Assembly (NCBI GenBank): GCA_044870245.1
Contig: JBIOYR010000024.1
Coordinates: 1 to 55,012 of the forward strand
Reading direction: 5' to 3'
Source of the DNA: DATAFF01 sp044870245
Lineage (GTDB): Bacteria > Pseudomonadota > Alphaproteobacteria > Rhizobiales > Aestuariivirgaceae
DNA length: 55,012 nt
Under the pieces are notes generated by a model. It had not been told where the DNA came from. It saw only the letters and a list, made by a program, of their open reading frames with translations, and searched no databases. Positions within the stretch are counted from its first letter, which is position 1. Each line of letters starts with the position of its first letter. The position numbers and the translations under genes were made by a program. Shown here in pieces: positions 8,066-17,132 of this stretch.

Positions 8066-8548
8066 CTATTTTGCCGGAGCGCAAAGCCGTTGCAGGCATC
8101 CTCCCACGGCATTCGTTTCGTCGACGGCGAACTCGATCATCTTGACCGGATTGCCTCTCATATGGACCTGATAGTGATCGATCTTTGCGGCGGCGTCCTT
8201 CAGAAGCTTGCAAACGTCAGCTTTCACGTCGCCAGGTTTCACCTTGGAGAACTCCACATAGCCCAGACCGGTCAGCGCCACCTCCACGATAGGCTGAAGA
8301 TTATTTGCGATGTTGTACGGATCGCCGCCAGTGGAGCACCAGAAATCCGTAAGCATGCCTTCGATTTCGTCGACGAGTTCCTCACGCGGACGCGCCGCGT
8401 TCTGACTCGTTGCGATATGACTCCCGACATTTTCCGCCCCGTGCCCGATTGCGGGATAGGGCGCGCCGAGCTGTGGCGCCTGAGTCGGCGTTGGCGTAAA
8501 AATCGAGCCGATGAAATCAATGAGGTTGAACCGCGAGAAATTATCCAT
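8066..8548 (-). CDS. Orphan hypothetical protein
   Basis: I do not recognise this 160-aa protein. It has no signal peptide or membrane helix. The N-terminus is rich in Phe, Pro and Thr (FIGSIFTPTPTQAPQ), followed by a predicted helical, charged region (REELVDEIEGMLTDFW) and a Cys-containing C-terminus (CLQRLCAPAK). The ATG has a strong ribosome-binding site (GAGGAGGGCAAGG), which argues that it is a real gene. Base composition is less GC-rich than glnD and murJ on either side. It lies on the same strand as both, where close relatives usually have nothing, so it is probably an insertion. Confidence 0.65.
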   Translation of the reverse strand: MDNFSRFNLIDFIGSIFTPTPTQAPQLGAPYPAIGHGAENVGSHIATSQNAARPREELVDEIEGMLTDFWCSTGGDPYNIANNLQPIVEVALTGLGYVEFSKVKPGDVKADVCKLLKDAAAKIDHYQVHMRGNPVKMIEFAVDETNAVGGCLQRLCAPAK

Positions 8549-8646
8549 CCTTGCCCTCCTCTGTGAACTGGACGGCAGCGGTGATAGGACGGCAATTCAG
8601 CGAGCGGTGTGCTGTTTGATACAGCGACGCAAAAATCCTGTGGGAG

Positions 8647-11391
8647 TTACGATCCGAGCACTGACAGCAGCTCGGATTCGATCTGCGACTGGCGAGTCGG
8701 ATTGTCGATCTTGGTGCCGGTCAGGTCGGTGACGTAGAACACATCGACGGCCTTCTCCCCGAAAGTGGTGATCTGCGCCGACGCGATGTTGAGATTGAGG
8801 CGGAACAGCGCTTCGGTGACGTCGTAGAGCAAACCGATCCGGTCGAGACCATTGACCTCGATGACGGTGAAGCGGTTCGACGACTGATTGTCGACCACCA
8901 CCCGCGGCTCGACGCGAAAGGCGCTGAAGCGTGGCTTGGTCCGGCGCTGCGCCACCACCGCCTTGAGATGAAGCTCGCCCTTCAGCGCCTTGCGGATCAG
9001 CTCGCACACCCGTCCTGCCCGCCGCTGCTCGTCGGCGTCCTCGGGGAACTCGCGATTGATCAGCAGCGTGTCGAGTGCCATGCCGTCGACCGTGGTGTAG
9101 ATCTGCGCCGAGGCGATATTGGCGCCGGCCGCCGCGCATGCGCCGGTCAGCATCGCCAGCAGCCGCGGATGATCCGGAGCAAAAATGGTGATCTCGGTGA
9201 TCGCGGTGAAGGCGTCGGTGCGGATCATGGTTCCGATCTTCTCACCCTTCTCCTCGGTCTGCTCGATCAAGCGCGCGTGCTCGACCTGTCGCTCGCTTGG
9301 CACCGCCACCCAGTAATTTTCGTAATGGCGCGCCATGTAGCGCTTCAGACGCTCTGCGTCGACGGCCTTGCTGGCGGCGGTGAACTCGGCTTGCGCGCTC
9401 GCCACGAGATCGCGTCGGCTCATCGCCACATGACCGCCATCGAGCACCGGCGCGGTTGCGAAGTAGAGAGTCCGCAACAGCTGGCCCTTCCAGCCGTTCC
9501 ACACGCCCGGCCCGACCGCCCTGATGTCGGCAACGGTCAGGATCAGCAGCAGTTTCAGCCGCTCCGGGCTCTGCACCAGGGCTGCGAAATCGAGGACTGT
9601 CTTGAAATCGTTGAGATCGCGCATCTGCGCCGTTTCGCTCATCACCAGATGATGACGCACGAGCCATGCCACCGTCTCGGTCTCCGATGGGGAAAGCCCG
9701 AGGCGCGGGCACAGCTCGGCCGCGATCTGCTCGCCGGCGATCGAGTGGTTCTCCTGCCGGCCCTTGGCGACATCGTGCAGGAATGTCGCGACATAGAGCG
9801 CGCTGCGGCCCGACGGCGACAGCGTATGGAACAGCTCGCTCGACAGCGGATGCTCGTCGCGCAGCGCGCCGGCCTCGATCTCGGCCACATTGCCGACTGC
9901 GCGCAGGAGATGCTCATCAACGGTGTAATGGTGGTACATGTTGAACTGCATCATCGCCACGATGCGTCCGAACGGCGGAATGAATCGACCGAGCACTCCG
10001 GCTTCGTTCATTCGCCGCAGGATGGCCGCCGGATCTGCCGACCGTGTGAGGAGCGAGAGAAACAACCGATTGGCCTGCGTGTTCTGCCGCAGTGCCTCGT
10101 TCACCAGCCTGAGCGACCGCCGCACCGAGGTCAAGGCATCGGGGTGGATCATCAGATTGTGTTCGTCGGCGACATGGAACAGCCGGATCAGATTGACCGG
10201 GTCGCGGGCGAATACGCTGTTGTCGGCAACCGTGAGGCGTCCGGCGTCGAGGCGAAAATCCGGGTCCTTGCCGATCGAGCGGGTGCTCGGCGCAAAGGGC
10301 CGGAAGAATCGCGACAGGCCGGGTGTGCGTTTCATCTGTCGCGCCTCGAGCGCCGAGCAGAAGATTCGCGTCAGGTCGCCGACATCCTTGGCGATCAGGA
10401 AGTAGTGCTTCATGAAGCGCTCGACCGGCCGCAAGCCGCCATGGGCCGTATAGCCGAACCGCTGAGCGATTTCGCTCTGGATGTCGAAGGTCAGCTTGTC
10501 GCTGGCGCGCTTGCGCAGGAAATGCATGTGGCAGCGCACCGCCCACAGGAAGTCCTCGCATTTCTCGAAGCGCTTGAACTCGGAGCGATTGAACACGCCC
10601 TTCTCGACGAGTCCCTGTGCATCCTTCACCGCATAGATGAACTTGCCGATCCAGAACAGCGTATGGAGATCGCGCAAGCCGCCCTTGCCGTCCTTGACGT
10701 CGGGCTCGACCAGATAGCGCGACTGGCCGGCACGTGCATGCCGGCTGTCCTGTTCCATCAGCTTGGTGGCAATGAACGCCTTGATCACCGCCGCCTTGAT
10801 CTCCTGGCGATAACGTTTGTCGAGCTCCTCGTAGAGTCCGCGATCGCCGCACAGATAGCGCGCTTCGAGCACCGCCGTCTGGATCGTGCTGTCGGTTCGC
10901 GCCAGGCGCAGCGATTCATCGATGCTGCGCACCGCATGACCGACCTTGAAGCCGGAGTCCCACAGGAGATAGAGAATGAACTCGACGAGACTCTCTCCCC
11001 AGGCGGTCTGCTTATAGGGCAGCAGGAACAGGAGATCGATGTCCGAGCCCGGGGCCAGGGTGCCCCGCCCATAACCGCCGACCGCGACCACCGCGATGCG
11101 CTCGGCGGCTGACGGATTGTGCGCTCTGTAGACCGTTCCGCCGAGCTTGAAGAGGAGACGGATCAGCAGGTCCTGGGCAGCGCTCAAGGCTCGCGCGCAG
11201 GCCGTTCCCTGGCCATCGGCAAGGAGCTTTGCCTCGGCCTCGCTCCGCATCGTCGCAGCAAATTCGCGTATCAGCGGGACCAGCGCCCGCCGTTGCGCCG
11301 CCGGATCGCTCCCGGCGGCCGCCATTTCGGCCTCGTAGCGCTGCAGGAGCGCCGCCTCGTCGGCCCGGCCCATGGCCTGCTGCTGATGCAT
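8647..11391 (-). CDS. glnD: Bifunctional uridylyltransferase/uridylyl-removing enzyme GlnD
   Basis: The sensor of cellular glutamine: it uridylylates PII proteins (GlnB/GlnK) when glutamine is low and removes UMP when it is high, setting glutamine synthetase activity and nitrogen gene expression. The 914-aa protein has all domains in order: nucleotidyltransferase with GGYGRG (105-110) and GSDIDL (115-120), a PII-uridylyltransferase region, an HD phosphohydrolase domain (FLHDVAKG near residue 540) and two C-terminal ACT domains that bind glutamine (about 730-800 and 840-910). It lies 38 bases after mutS on the same strand. Confidence 0.96.
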   Translation of the reverse strand: MHQQQAMGRADEAALLQRYEAEMAAAGSDPAAQRRALVPLIREFAATMRSEAEAKLLADGQGTACARALSAAQDLLIRLLFKLGGTVYRAHNPSAAERIAVVAVGGYGRGTLAPGSDIDLLFLLPYKQTAWGESLVEFILYLLWDSGFKVGHAVRSIDESLRLARTDSTIQTAVLEARYLCGDRGLYEELDKRYRQEIKAAVIKAFIATKLMEQDSRHARAGQSRYLVEPDVKDGKGGLRDLHTLFWIGKFIYAVKDAQGLVEKGVFNRSEFKRFEKCEDFLWAVRCHMHFLRKRASDKLTFDIQSEIAQRFGYTAHGGLRPVERFMKHYFLIAKDVGDLTRIFCSALEARQMKRTPGLSRFFRPFAPSTRSIGKDPDFRLDAGRLTVADNSVFARDPVNLIRLFHVADEHNLMIHPDALTSVRRSLRLVNEALRQNTQANRLFLSLLTRSADPAAILRRMNEAGVLGRFIPPFGRIVAMMQFNMYHHYTVDEHLLRAVGNVAEIEAGALRDEHPLSSELFHTLSPSGRSALYVATFLHDVAKGRQENHSIAGEQIAAELCPRLGLSPSETETVAWLVRHHLVMSETAQMRDLNDFKTVLDFAALVQSPERLKLLLILTVADIRAVGPGVWNGWKGQLLRTLYFATAPVLDGGHVAMSRRDLVASAQAEFTAASKAVDAERLKRYMARHYENYWVAVPSERQVEHARLIEQTEEKGEKIGTMIRTDAFTAITEITIFAPDHPRLLAMLTGACAAAGANIASAQIYTTVDGMALDTLLINREFPEDADEQRRAGRVCELIRKALKGELHLKAVVAQRRTKPRFSAFRVEPRVVVDNQSSNRFTVIEVNGLDRIGLLYDVTEALFRLNLNIASAQITTFGEKAVDVFYVTDLTGTKIDNPTRQSQIESELLSVLGS

Positions 11392-11429
11392 GCGGTCTTA
11401 TAGCGGAAGCTGCAGCATTTGGAGAGGGT

Positions 11430-14159
11430 TCAGCGTGGGCCTTGGTCGAGCAGCGCCTTCAGCTCATAGATCAGCTCCAGCGCCTGTCGCGGCGTGAGCT
11501 CGTCGGCCCTGATGGCGGCAAGCCGCGCCTCGAGGGGCGGAGGTCCCGGCACCGCTGCCGGGCCGCGCGGCGGCTCGGCTGCAACTGCGGCGAACAGCGG
11601 CAGGTCGTCCACCAGCACCGATGCCGCCCGACCCCTTTCGCTCTTCTCGAGCACCGCCAGGATCTCCGCGGCCCGGGCGATCACCGAGCGCGGCAGTCCT
11701 GCCAGCTTCGCTACCTGGATGCCGTAGGACCGATCGGTAGCTCCCGGCCCGACCTCATGCAGGAACACCACCTCGCCCTGCCATTCCTTGACCTTCACCG
11801 TGACATTGGCGAGACGCGGCAGGCGCGAAGACAGCGCCGTCAGCTCGTGGAAATGGGTGGCGAACAGGGCCCGGCAGCGATTGACGTCATGCAGATGCTC
11901 GACCGCCGCCCAGGCGATCGACAAACCGTCGAAAGTGGCAGTGCCACGGCCGATCTCGTCAAGGATGACGAGCGATCGCTCGCCCGCCTGATTGAGGATG
12001 GCTGCCGTCTCGACCATCTCGACCATGAAGGTCGAGCGTCCGCGCGCCAGATCATCGGCAGCGCCTACCCGCGAGAACAGCCGGTCGGCAATACCGATAT
12101 GGGCGGCTTCCGCCGGCACATAGGAGCCCGCCTGCGCCAGGATGGCGATCAGCGCGTTCTGGCGCAGAAAGGTCGACTTGCCCGCCATGTTCGGCCCGGT
12201 GACCAGCCAGACATGCCGGCCGACGCTGTCCGGCGTCGCGCTGAGATCGCAATCATTCGGCACGAAGCTTTGGCCGCCGTCGCGCCTGAGCGCTGCCTCG
12301 ACCACGGGATGCCGACCGCCGACGATCCGAAAGCTCGACGATGAATCGACCTTCGGCCTGCACCACCGTCCGGCCATTGCCCGCTCCGCCAGGCCTTGCG
12401 CGACATCGATGGCGGCGAGCGCCGACGCCATCGCCTCGAGAGCCTCCCCTTCCCTGATCACCGCCTCGACCAGCCTGGTGAACACCTTGAGCTCGAGCGC
12501 CAGCACCTGCTCGCCCGCCCGTACGATCCGCCGGTCGAGATCGCTGAGCTCGACGGTGGTGAATCGCATGACATTGGCCATCGTCTGGCGATGCATGAAG
12601 GTTTCGTTGAGCGGCGGGCCGAGCAGCTTCTGGCCGTTGACTTGATTGACCTCGATGAAATAGCCGAGCACGTTGTTGTGCTTGATCCTCAGCGACTTGA
12701 TCGCCGCCATTTCGGCATAGCGGCTCTCGAGGCCGGCAATCACCCGCCGGCTGTCATCGCGCAGCTGCCGGCTCTCGTCGATCTCGGGCTCGAAGCCCGC
12801 TCTGACAAAGCCGCCGTCGCGCGCCATGACCGGCAGCTCGTCGCCGAGCGCCCGCTCGATGAGGAGCGCCAATGCCGAAAGGTCATGCGAAAGGGCAAGG
12901 CGCGCATGCTCGATCTCGCGCGGCAGAGACGCAAGCCCTCGGGATCGGCCAAGCCGCGCAGCGATCTCGTGAGCCCGGGTGATCGACGCGCCGATTGCCG
13001 AGAGATCGCGCGGTCCGCCACGACCGAGCGACAGTCGGGCAAGTGGCCTGCCGATGTCGGGCGCCCGCGCAAGCGCCGTCCGGCAATCATGTCGCAGTAT
13101 CTGGTCCTCGCACAGCAGGGTCACTGCATCGAGCCGGTGATCGATCTCGCTCGCATCGGTGAGCGGAGCCGCAAGCCGCTCGGCAAGCAGCCGCGCCCCT
13201 GCCGGTGTGACGGTCAGGTCGAGCGCCTCGATCAGGCTGCCCTCCCGCTCCCCCGACAGTGAGCGCGCGATCTCCAGATTGGTCCGGCTTGCCTGGTCGA
13301 TCAGCATGTGGCTGGACGGCGCCTGCTGGCGCGGTGCCTCGAGCCGCGGCATCCGGCCGGCCTGTGTCAGCTTCACATAGTCGAGAAGCGCACCCGCAGC
13401 AGCGAGTTCGGGCCGTGAGAAGGCTCCGAAGGCCTCGAGAGCATGCACCGCGAAATGCTGCTTGAGCCGCACCTCGCCAGCCGCCGAGTCGAAATGCGAC
13501 GGCGGCAGAGGCGTCAGAGCCGCGCCCGATTTCGCGAGCTCGGCAGCCATCGCCCCGAGCGGCCCCGGCGTGTCTGCGATGATGATCTCGCTTGGCTCCA
13601 GACGTGCCATCTCGCTCGACAGCAGCTGCGGATCGATCGAGGTCACCGCGAATGTGCCGGTGGAGATGTCGACCCAAGCCAGGCCGAGCGATGCCTCCGA
13701 GCGGATCGCGGCGATGGCGGCGAGATAGTTGTTGCGCGTGGCCGAGAGAAGCGTGTCCTCGGTCAACGTTCCGGCGGTAACCAGACGCACCACCTCGCGG
13801 CGCACCACCGCCTTGGCGCCGCGCTTGCGCGCCTCGGCAGGATCCTCGGTCTGCTCGCATACGGCAATGCGATGGCCGAGCCCGATCAGCTTGTTGAGAT
13901 AATCTCCCGCAGCATGGATCGGAACCCCGCACATCGGGATGTCCTGGCCCAGATGCTTGCCGCGCTTGGTGAGAGCAATCCCGAGAGCCCGCGACGCCGT
14001 CTCCGCATCATCGAAAAAGAGCTCGTAGAAATCCCCCATGCGGTAGAAGAGGAGAGACGCCGGATTGGCCGCCTTGATCTCGAGATACTGGGCGATCATC
14101 GGCGTTGCCGCATCGCCAGATCGCCCTTCCGATGCCGAACCTTCTGCCCGCTCTCCCAT
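11430..14159 (-). CDS. mutS: DNA mismatch repair ATPase MutS
   Basis: Recognises mispaired and looped bases and starts mismatch repair with MutL. The mismatch-probing Phe-Tyr-Glu is at residues 44-46 (MGDFYELFF), after a polar extension of about 20 residues. The ATPase has Walker A GPNMAGKST near residue 655, Walker B VILDEIGRGT and the ATFDGLSIAWA signature. The 909-aa length is normal. A shorter start at M21 (MIAQYLEIK) is possible because no clear ribosome-binding site marks the upstream ATG. No mutL is in the window. The gene is co-directional with olsB, 60 bases downstream of it. Confidence 0.96.
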   Translation of the reverse strand: MGERAEGSASEGRSGDAATPMIAQYLEIKAANPASLLFYRMGDFYELFFDDAETASRALGIALTKRGKHLGQDIPMCGVPIHAAGDYLNKLIGLGHRIAVCEQTEDPAEARKRGAKAVVRREVVRLVTAGTLTEDTLLSATRNNYLAAIAAIRSEASLGLAWVDISTGTFAVTSIDPQLLSSEMARLEPSEIIIADTPGPLGAMAAELAKSGAALTPLPPSHFDSAAGEVRLKQHFAVHALEAFGAFSRPELAAAGALLDYVKLTQAGRMPRLEAPRQQAPSSHMLIDQASRTNLEIARSLSGEREGSLIEALDLTVTPAGARLLAERLAAPLTDASEIDHRLDAVTLLCEDQILRHDCRTALARAPDIGRPLARLSLGRGGPRDLSAIGASITRAHEIAARLGRSRGLASLPREIEHARLALSHDLSALALLIERALGDELPVMARDGGFVRAGFEPEIDESRQLRDDSRRVIAGLESRYAEMAAIKSLRIKHNNVLGYFIEVNQVNGQKLLGPPLNETFMHRQTMANVMRFTTVELSDLDRRIVRAGEQVLALELKVFTRLVEAVIREGEALEAMASALAAIDVAQGLAERAMAGRWCRPKVDSSSSFRIVGGRHPVVEAALRRDGGQSFVPNDCDLSATPDSVGRHVWLVTGPNMAGKSTFLRQNALIAILAQAGSYVPAEAAHIGIADRLFSRVGAADDLARGRSTFMVEMVETAAILNQAGERSLVILDEIGRGTATFDGLSIAWAAVEHLHDVNRCRALFATHFHELTALSSRLPRLANVTVKVKEWQGEVVFLHEVGPGATDRSYGIQVAKLAGLPRSVIARAAEILAVLEKSERGRAASVLVDDLPLFAAVAAEPPRGPAAVPGPPPLEARLAAIRADELTPRQALELIYELKALLDQGPR

Positions 14160-14219
14160 TCCGCAAGGGTGAAGCAGGACGGTTGGCGCCGGTCAAGCCG
14201 CCATTAGCGGGTGATGTGG

Positions 14220-15020
14220 TCAGGACCCGCCTGCGCCGAGCCGCCCCGGCTCGCCGTCAGGCTGACCATAATGGGCAAAATAGCGGCGGTCGATCGATGT
14301 GACCGGAAGAATGATCAACACATCGGTTGTGTGGAATTGATGATCGATGACCGCTCCCTCTCCGACATGACAGCCAAGCCGCAAATAGCCTTTGACCAGG
14401 GGTGGCAACGACTTGAGGGCCGCCCTTCGGTCGACGGCACGCGCTGGCAGACGCCGCATGTCGACACGGCGCTCGCTCAGTGCCGCGGCCCGCCAGGCCT
14501 CGGGTGCGGCAAACTCCTCGGCGAGGAAACTCAGGGGCAGCGCCAGCGCGTCCGGGTCCGTCCCTTCGAGGCTGGCACAGCCGATCATCACATCCAGGCG
14601 ATAATGTCGCACATAGTCCCAGACACCCTGCCATAGGAGCTCGATCACCGCTCTCGTGCGATAGGACCGGAGCACGCAGGAGCGTCCAAGCTCGACGAAG
14701 TTGAGGTGGCGATGACGCTCGATCAGCGGCTTGAGCTCGAACTCGCGGGCAGTGTAGAAGCCATCATGCGCCTCGGCGACATCCTGGCGCAGCAGGCGAT
14801 AGGTTCCGACCAGAACGTCATTGGCGCAGTCGACCACCAGGAGATGGTCGCACACCGCATCGAACGGATCGGCGTCCATCCTGGCCAGTGCGGCCCATGG
14901 GTCGGCCTGCGCCGAGCCCTCCTCGTAGAACACCGCATAGCGCAGTCGCTGGGCAGCCGCGACATCGTCCGCGGTTTCAGCAATCCTCACCCGAAATCTC
15001 CTGGAAGAAAAATCGGCCAT
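14220..15020 (-). CDS. olsB: L-ornithine N-alpha-acyltransferase OlsB (GNAT family)
   Basis: First enzyme of ornithine-lipid synthesis: it transfers a 3-hydroxyacyl group from acyl carrier protein to the alpha-amino group of ornithine, giving lyso-ornithine lipid. The 266-aa protein has the OlsB/hemolysin-like core (AAQRLRYAVFYEEG, DHLLVVD, LVGTYRLLRQ, FELGRSCV-like VELGRSCVLRSYR, and GYLRLGCHVGEGAVID). I start at 15020 (MADFSSRRFRVR); 15032 is also possible. The acyltransferase for the second step, OlsA, is encoded at 17560-18414, so both steps are close together. Ornithine lipids are phosphate-free membrane lipids often made under phosphate limitation; no Pho box was identified here. Confidence 0.86.
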   Translation of the reverse strand: MADFSSRRFRVRIAETADDVAAAQRLRYAVFYEEGSAQADPWAALARMDADPFDAVCDHLLVVDCANDVLVGTYRLLRQDVAEAHDGFYTAREFELKPLIERHRHLNFVELGRSCVLRSYRTRAVIELLWQGVWDYVRHYRLDVMIGCASLEGTDPDALALPLSFLAEEFAAPEAWRAAALSERRVDMRRLPARAVDRRAALKSLPPLVKGYLRLGCHVGEGAVIDHQFHTTDVLIILPVTSIDRRYFAHYGQPDGEPGRLGAGGS

Positions 15021-15075
15021 TTGTCCGGGCATCTTGCTGTCAATTGTGAAGGTTTGACGACCCGCTCCCGGATCG

Positions 15076-16950
15076 TCAAGCGGCCGTTCGGGCACGGGTG
15101 AGCTTCTCGATTGCCTCCTCGAGATCCGACCGGTCGAACGGCTTGGGCAGATGTCCATCCATCCCGGCGGCAAGGCAGATCGCGTGATCCTCGTGACGCG
15201 CATTGGCAGTGAGCGCCAGGATGGGAACTTGGCAACGCGCTCCATGGCGTTGCTCGAGATCGCGAATCCGGCGGGTGGTCTCGAGACCGTCGAGCGCCGG
15301 CATGGCCATGTCCATCAGCACCAGATCGGGCATGTCGGGTGCCCCCTCGTCGCCGACCAGCGCCGCCGCGATCAGCTCGGCCGCCTCCTGGCCATTGACC
15401 GCATGCAACACCCGGTGACCCGCCTTCTCGAGCATCGTTCGCGCGAGCAGGGCATTGATCTGATTGTCCTCCGCAAGCAGCACCGACAGGCTTCGCCTGT
15501 CCGACCGATTGATGCTGGCGGCCGCCGCCCTGAGCTCCGCGGCAGCATGGGCTGCCATTGCTTCATCGCCCTCCTGGAGGTGCTTGATCAGCGACGAGCG
15601 ACGCACCGGCTTGACCAGATATCCTGTCACCTGCCCCTTCAGAAGGTGGCGCATGGCACGTCGTTCCTCAGGCTGGAGCAGCAGCCAGCTGTGGGCAAGT
15701 GGCCGGTTCAACGGATCGCTGGCCAACCATTCGCCGATGGCACCGGGCAAGCGCGCGTCGAACATGACGTCAGGGACCGTGCCGCCATCCGAGGAGGCGA
15801 TTGCGGTGGCTCCTTGATAGGTTCTGACCTCGGCGCCGAAATCACCGAGATAGTCGGCGATGGTCTGGCGCGTCGGCCCCTCCGGGATCGACAGATAGAC
15901 GATATGCCCGGCCAATGGCGCTGTCGCGGGCACCACTGGCAACCGTGCGGCTGCTGCCATAAGCGGCAGCTCGAACGTGAACAGAGTCCCCTTGCCGAGG
16001 CTCGAGCTCATGGCGATGCTGCCGCCCATCCGTTCGACGAGGCGGCGGGAGATCGAGAGGCCAAGGCCTGTCCCGGCAGCACGCCGATCGGGATCCTGCC
16101 TGCCTTGCTGATACATCTCGAAGATTCGGTCATGATCCTCGAGCGGGATTCCGGGGCCGGTGTCGTGGACGTCGAAGCGAATCGATCCGCTCTCCCCGGT
16201 GACCCGAATCAACACCCCGCCGCGATCGGTGAACTTCACGGCGTTCCCGACCAGATTGAGCAGAATCTGCCGAAGCCGATTGCGGTCGCCGACGACTTCG
16301 CCCGGCAGGTTCGGGGCGACATAGGTTGCGATCTCGACATTCTTGGCATGGGCCCGCGGCGCCATCAGTTCGCAGACCGCCTCGACCGTTTCGACCAGAT
16401 CGAATGGCCGCTCGTCGATTTCGAGCCGCCCGGCTTCGATCTTCGAGGCATCGAGTATCTCGTCGAGAATCGACAGCAGCGCCCGCCCCGACGCGTCGAC
16501 TGCCATGGCATAGGAGCGCTGCTCGGGTGTGAGGTCGGTCTCGAGCAGCAGGCCGGTCATGCCGATGACCCCATTCATCGGCGTGCGGATCTCGTGGCTC
16601 ATGGTGGCGAGGAACTTGGTTTTGGCCCGGCTCGCCGATTCCGCCTGGGAGCGCGCCTGCTTGAGCGCCGCGACCGAGCCTTGCAGCCGAAGGAGCCGAC
16701 GCCGCATGGCGCGCCACAGCAGGGTCAGCGCAATGAGCGCATAGAAGCCGCTCGCCAGTGCTGCCGTTCCGATCGCAACGACCAGCTGCGATTGGGGCCA
16801 GTTCTCGAGGGTTAAGGTAAACAGACCGATGGTGATGGCAGCGAGCGCACCCGACCCGAAGGCAGCCCGCATTTCATGCCCGACATGCCACCTCGCAATC
16901 CGCTCCGTCCACCGCCGGAGGCGATCTGCTGCTTTTGGACTCCGTGCCAT
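15076..16950 (-). CDS. Membrane-bound hybrid sensor histidine kinase
   Basis: A 624-aa inner-membrane signalling kinase. Two hydrophobic segments (about 30-48 and 56-79) are separated by a very short loop, so there is almost no periplasmic sensor. Then come a coiled region, the HisKA domain with phospho-acceptor H119 in FLATMSHEIRTPMNG, and the ATPase domain (NLVGNAVKFT, DTGPGIP, GTGLGLSIS). About residues 345-455 look like a receiver that has lost its acidic pocket but keeps a D and the YLVKP lysine motif. A complete receiver follows from about 489 (LLAEDN, LVLMDMAMP, PKPFD). No partner regulator gene is adjacent. It is divergent from fur and 55 bases upstream of olsB. The signal is unknown. 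Confidence 0.9.
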   Translation of the reverse strand: MARSPKAADRLRRWTERIARWHVGHEMRAAFGSGALAAITIGLFTLTLENWPQSQLVVAIGTAALASGFYALIALTLLWRAMRRRLLRLQGSVAALKQARSQAESASRAKTKFLATMSHEIRTPMNGVIGMTGLLLETDLTPEQRSYAMAVDASGRALLSILDEILDASKIEAGRLEIDERPFDLVETVEAVCELMAPRAHAKNVEIATYVAPNLPGEVVGDRNRLRQILLNLVGNAVKFTDRGGVLIRVTGESGSIRFDVHDTGPGIPLEDHDRIFEMYQQGRQDPDRRAAGTGLGLSISRRLVERMGGSIAMSSSLGKGTLFTFELPLMAAAARLPVVPATAPLAGHIVYLSIPEGPTRQTIADYLGDFGAEVRTYQGATAIASSDGGTVPDVMFDARLPGAIGEWLASDPLNRPLAHSWLLLQPEERRAMRHLLKGQVTGYLVKPVRRSSLIKHLQEGDEAMAAHAAAELRAAAASINRSDRRSLSVLLAEDNQINALLARTMLEKAGHRVLHAVNGQEAAELIAAALVGDEGAPDMPDLVLMDMAMPALDGLETTRRIRDLEQRHGARCQVPILALTANARHEDHAICLAAGMDGHLPKPFDRSDLEEAIEKLTRARTAA

Positions 16951-16994
16951 GGCACCTTCTACGCTCGGTCCGGACCGGATGCTGGCACCTGCCC

Positions 16995-17089
16995 ATTAGG
17001 AAACGCTTACTCCTATTGGGAAATTTGCTTGTTTGGTGAAGGAGAAAAGAACAATTGAAGGGGCTCGAAAGGCCACCGTTGCGGTGGCC
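16995..17089. promoter_or_regulatory. Divergent control region between kinase and fur/mur
   Basis: This 182-base divergent gap is the most AT-rich stretch nearby. It carries a direct repeat, ATTAGGAAAC at 16995 and ATTGGGAAAT at 17015, spaced exactly 20 bases (two helical turns), as expected for a paired operator. Further on, in the fur leader, a perfect 8-bp hairpin GGCCACCG-TTG-CGGTGGCC lies at 17071-17089. I could not pick out a convincing -35/-10 pair. Assigning the repeat to the Fur-like protein or another regulator is a guess. Confidence 0.35.
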
Positions 17090-17132
17090 GGGTGCGGTCC
17101 TCTATAGGAGGGCCGTTCAGGAGTGCAAAAGC

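Noticed and set aside
8968..11112. Long open frame on the + strand opposite glnD (about 714 codons)
   Set aside because: It mirrors the glnD codon pattern in high-GC DNA, is rich in Arg, His, Gln and Asp, and has no recognisable domain or ribosome-binding site.
17055..17132. TTG at 17055 as the fur start, behind GGAG
   Set aside because: The added residues (KGLERPPLRWPG...) are unlike Fur N-termini and the frame spans a perfect hairpin; the ATG at 17133 gives a standard N-terminus.
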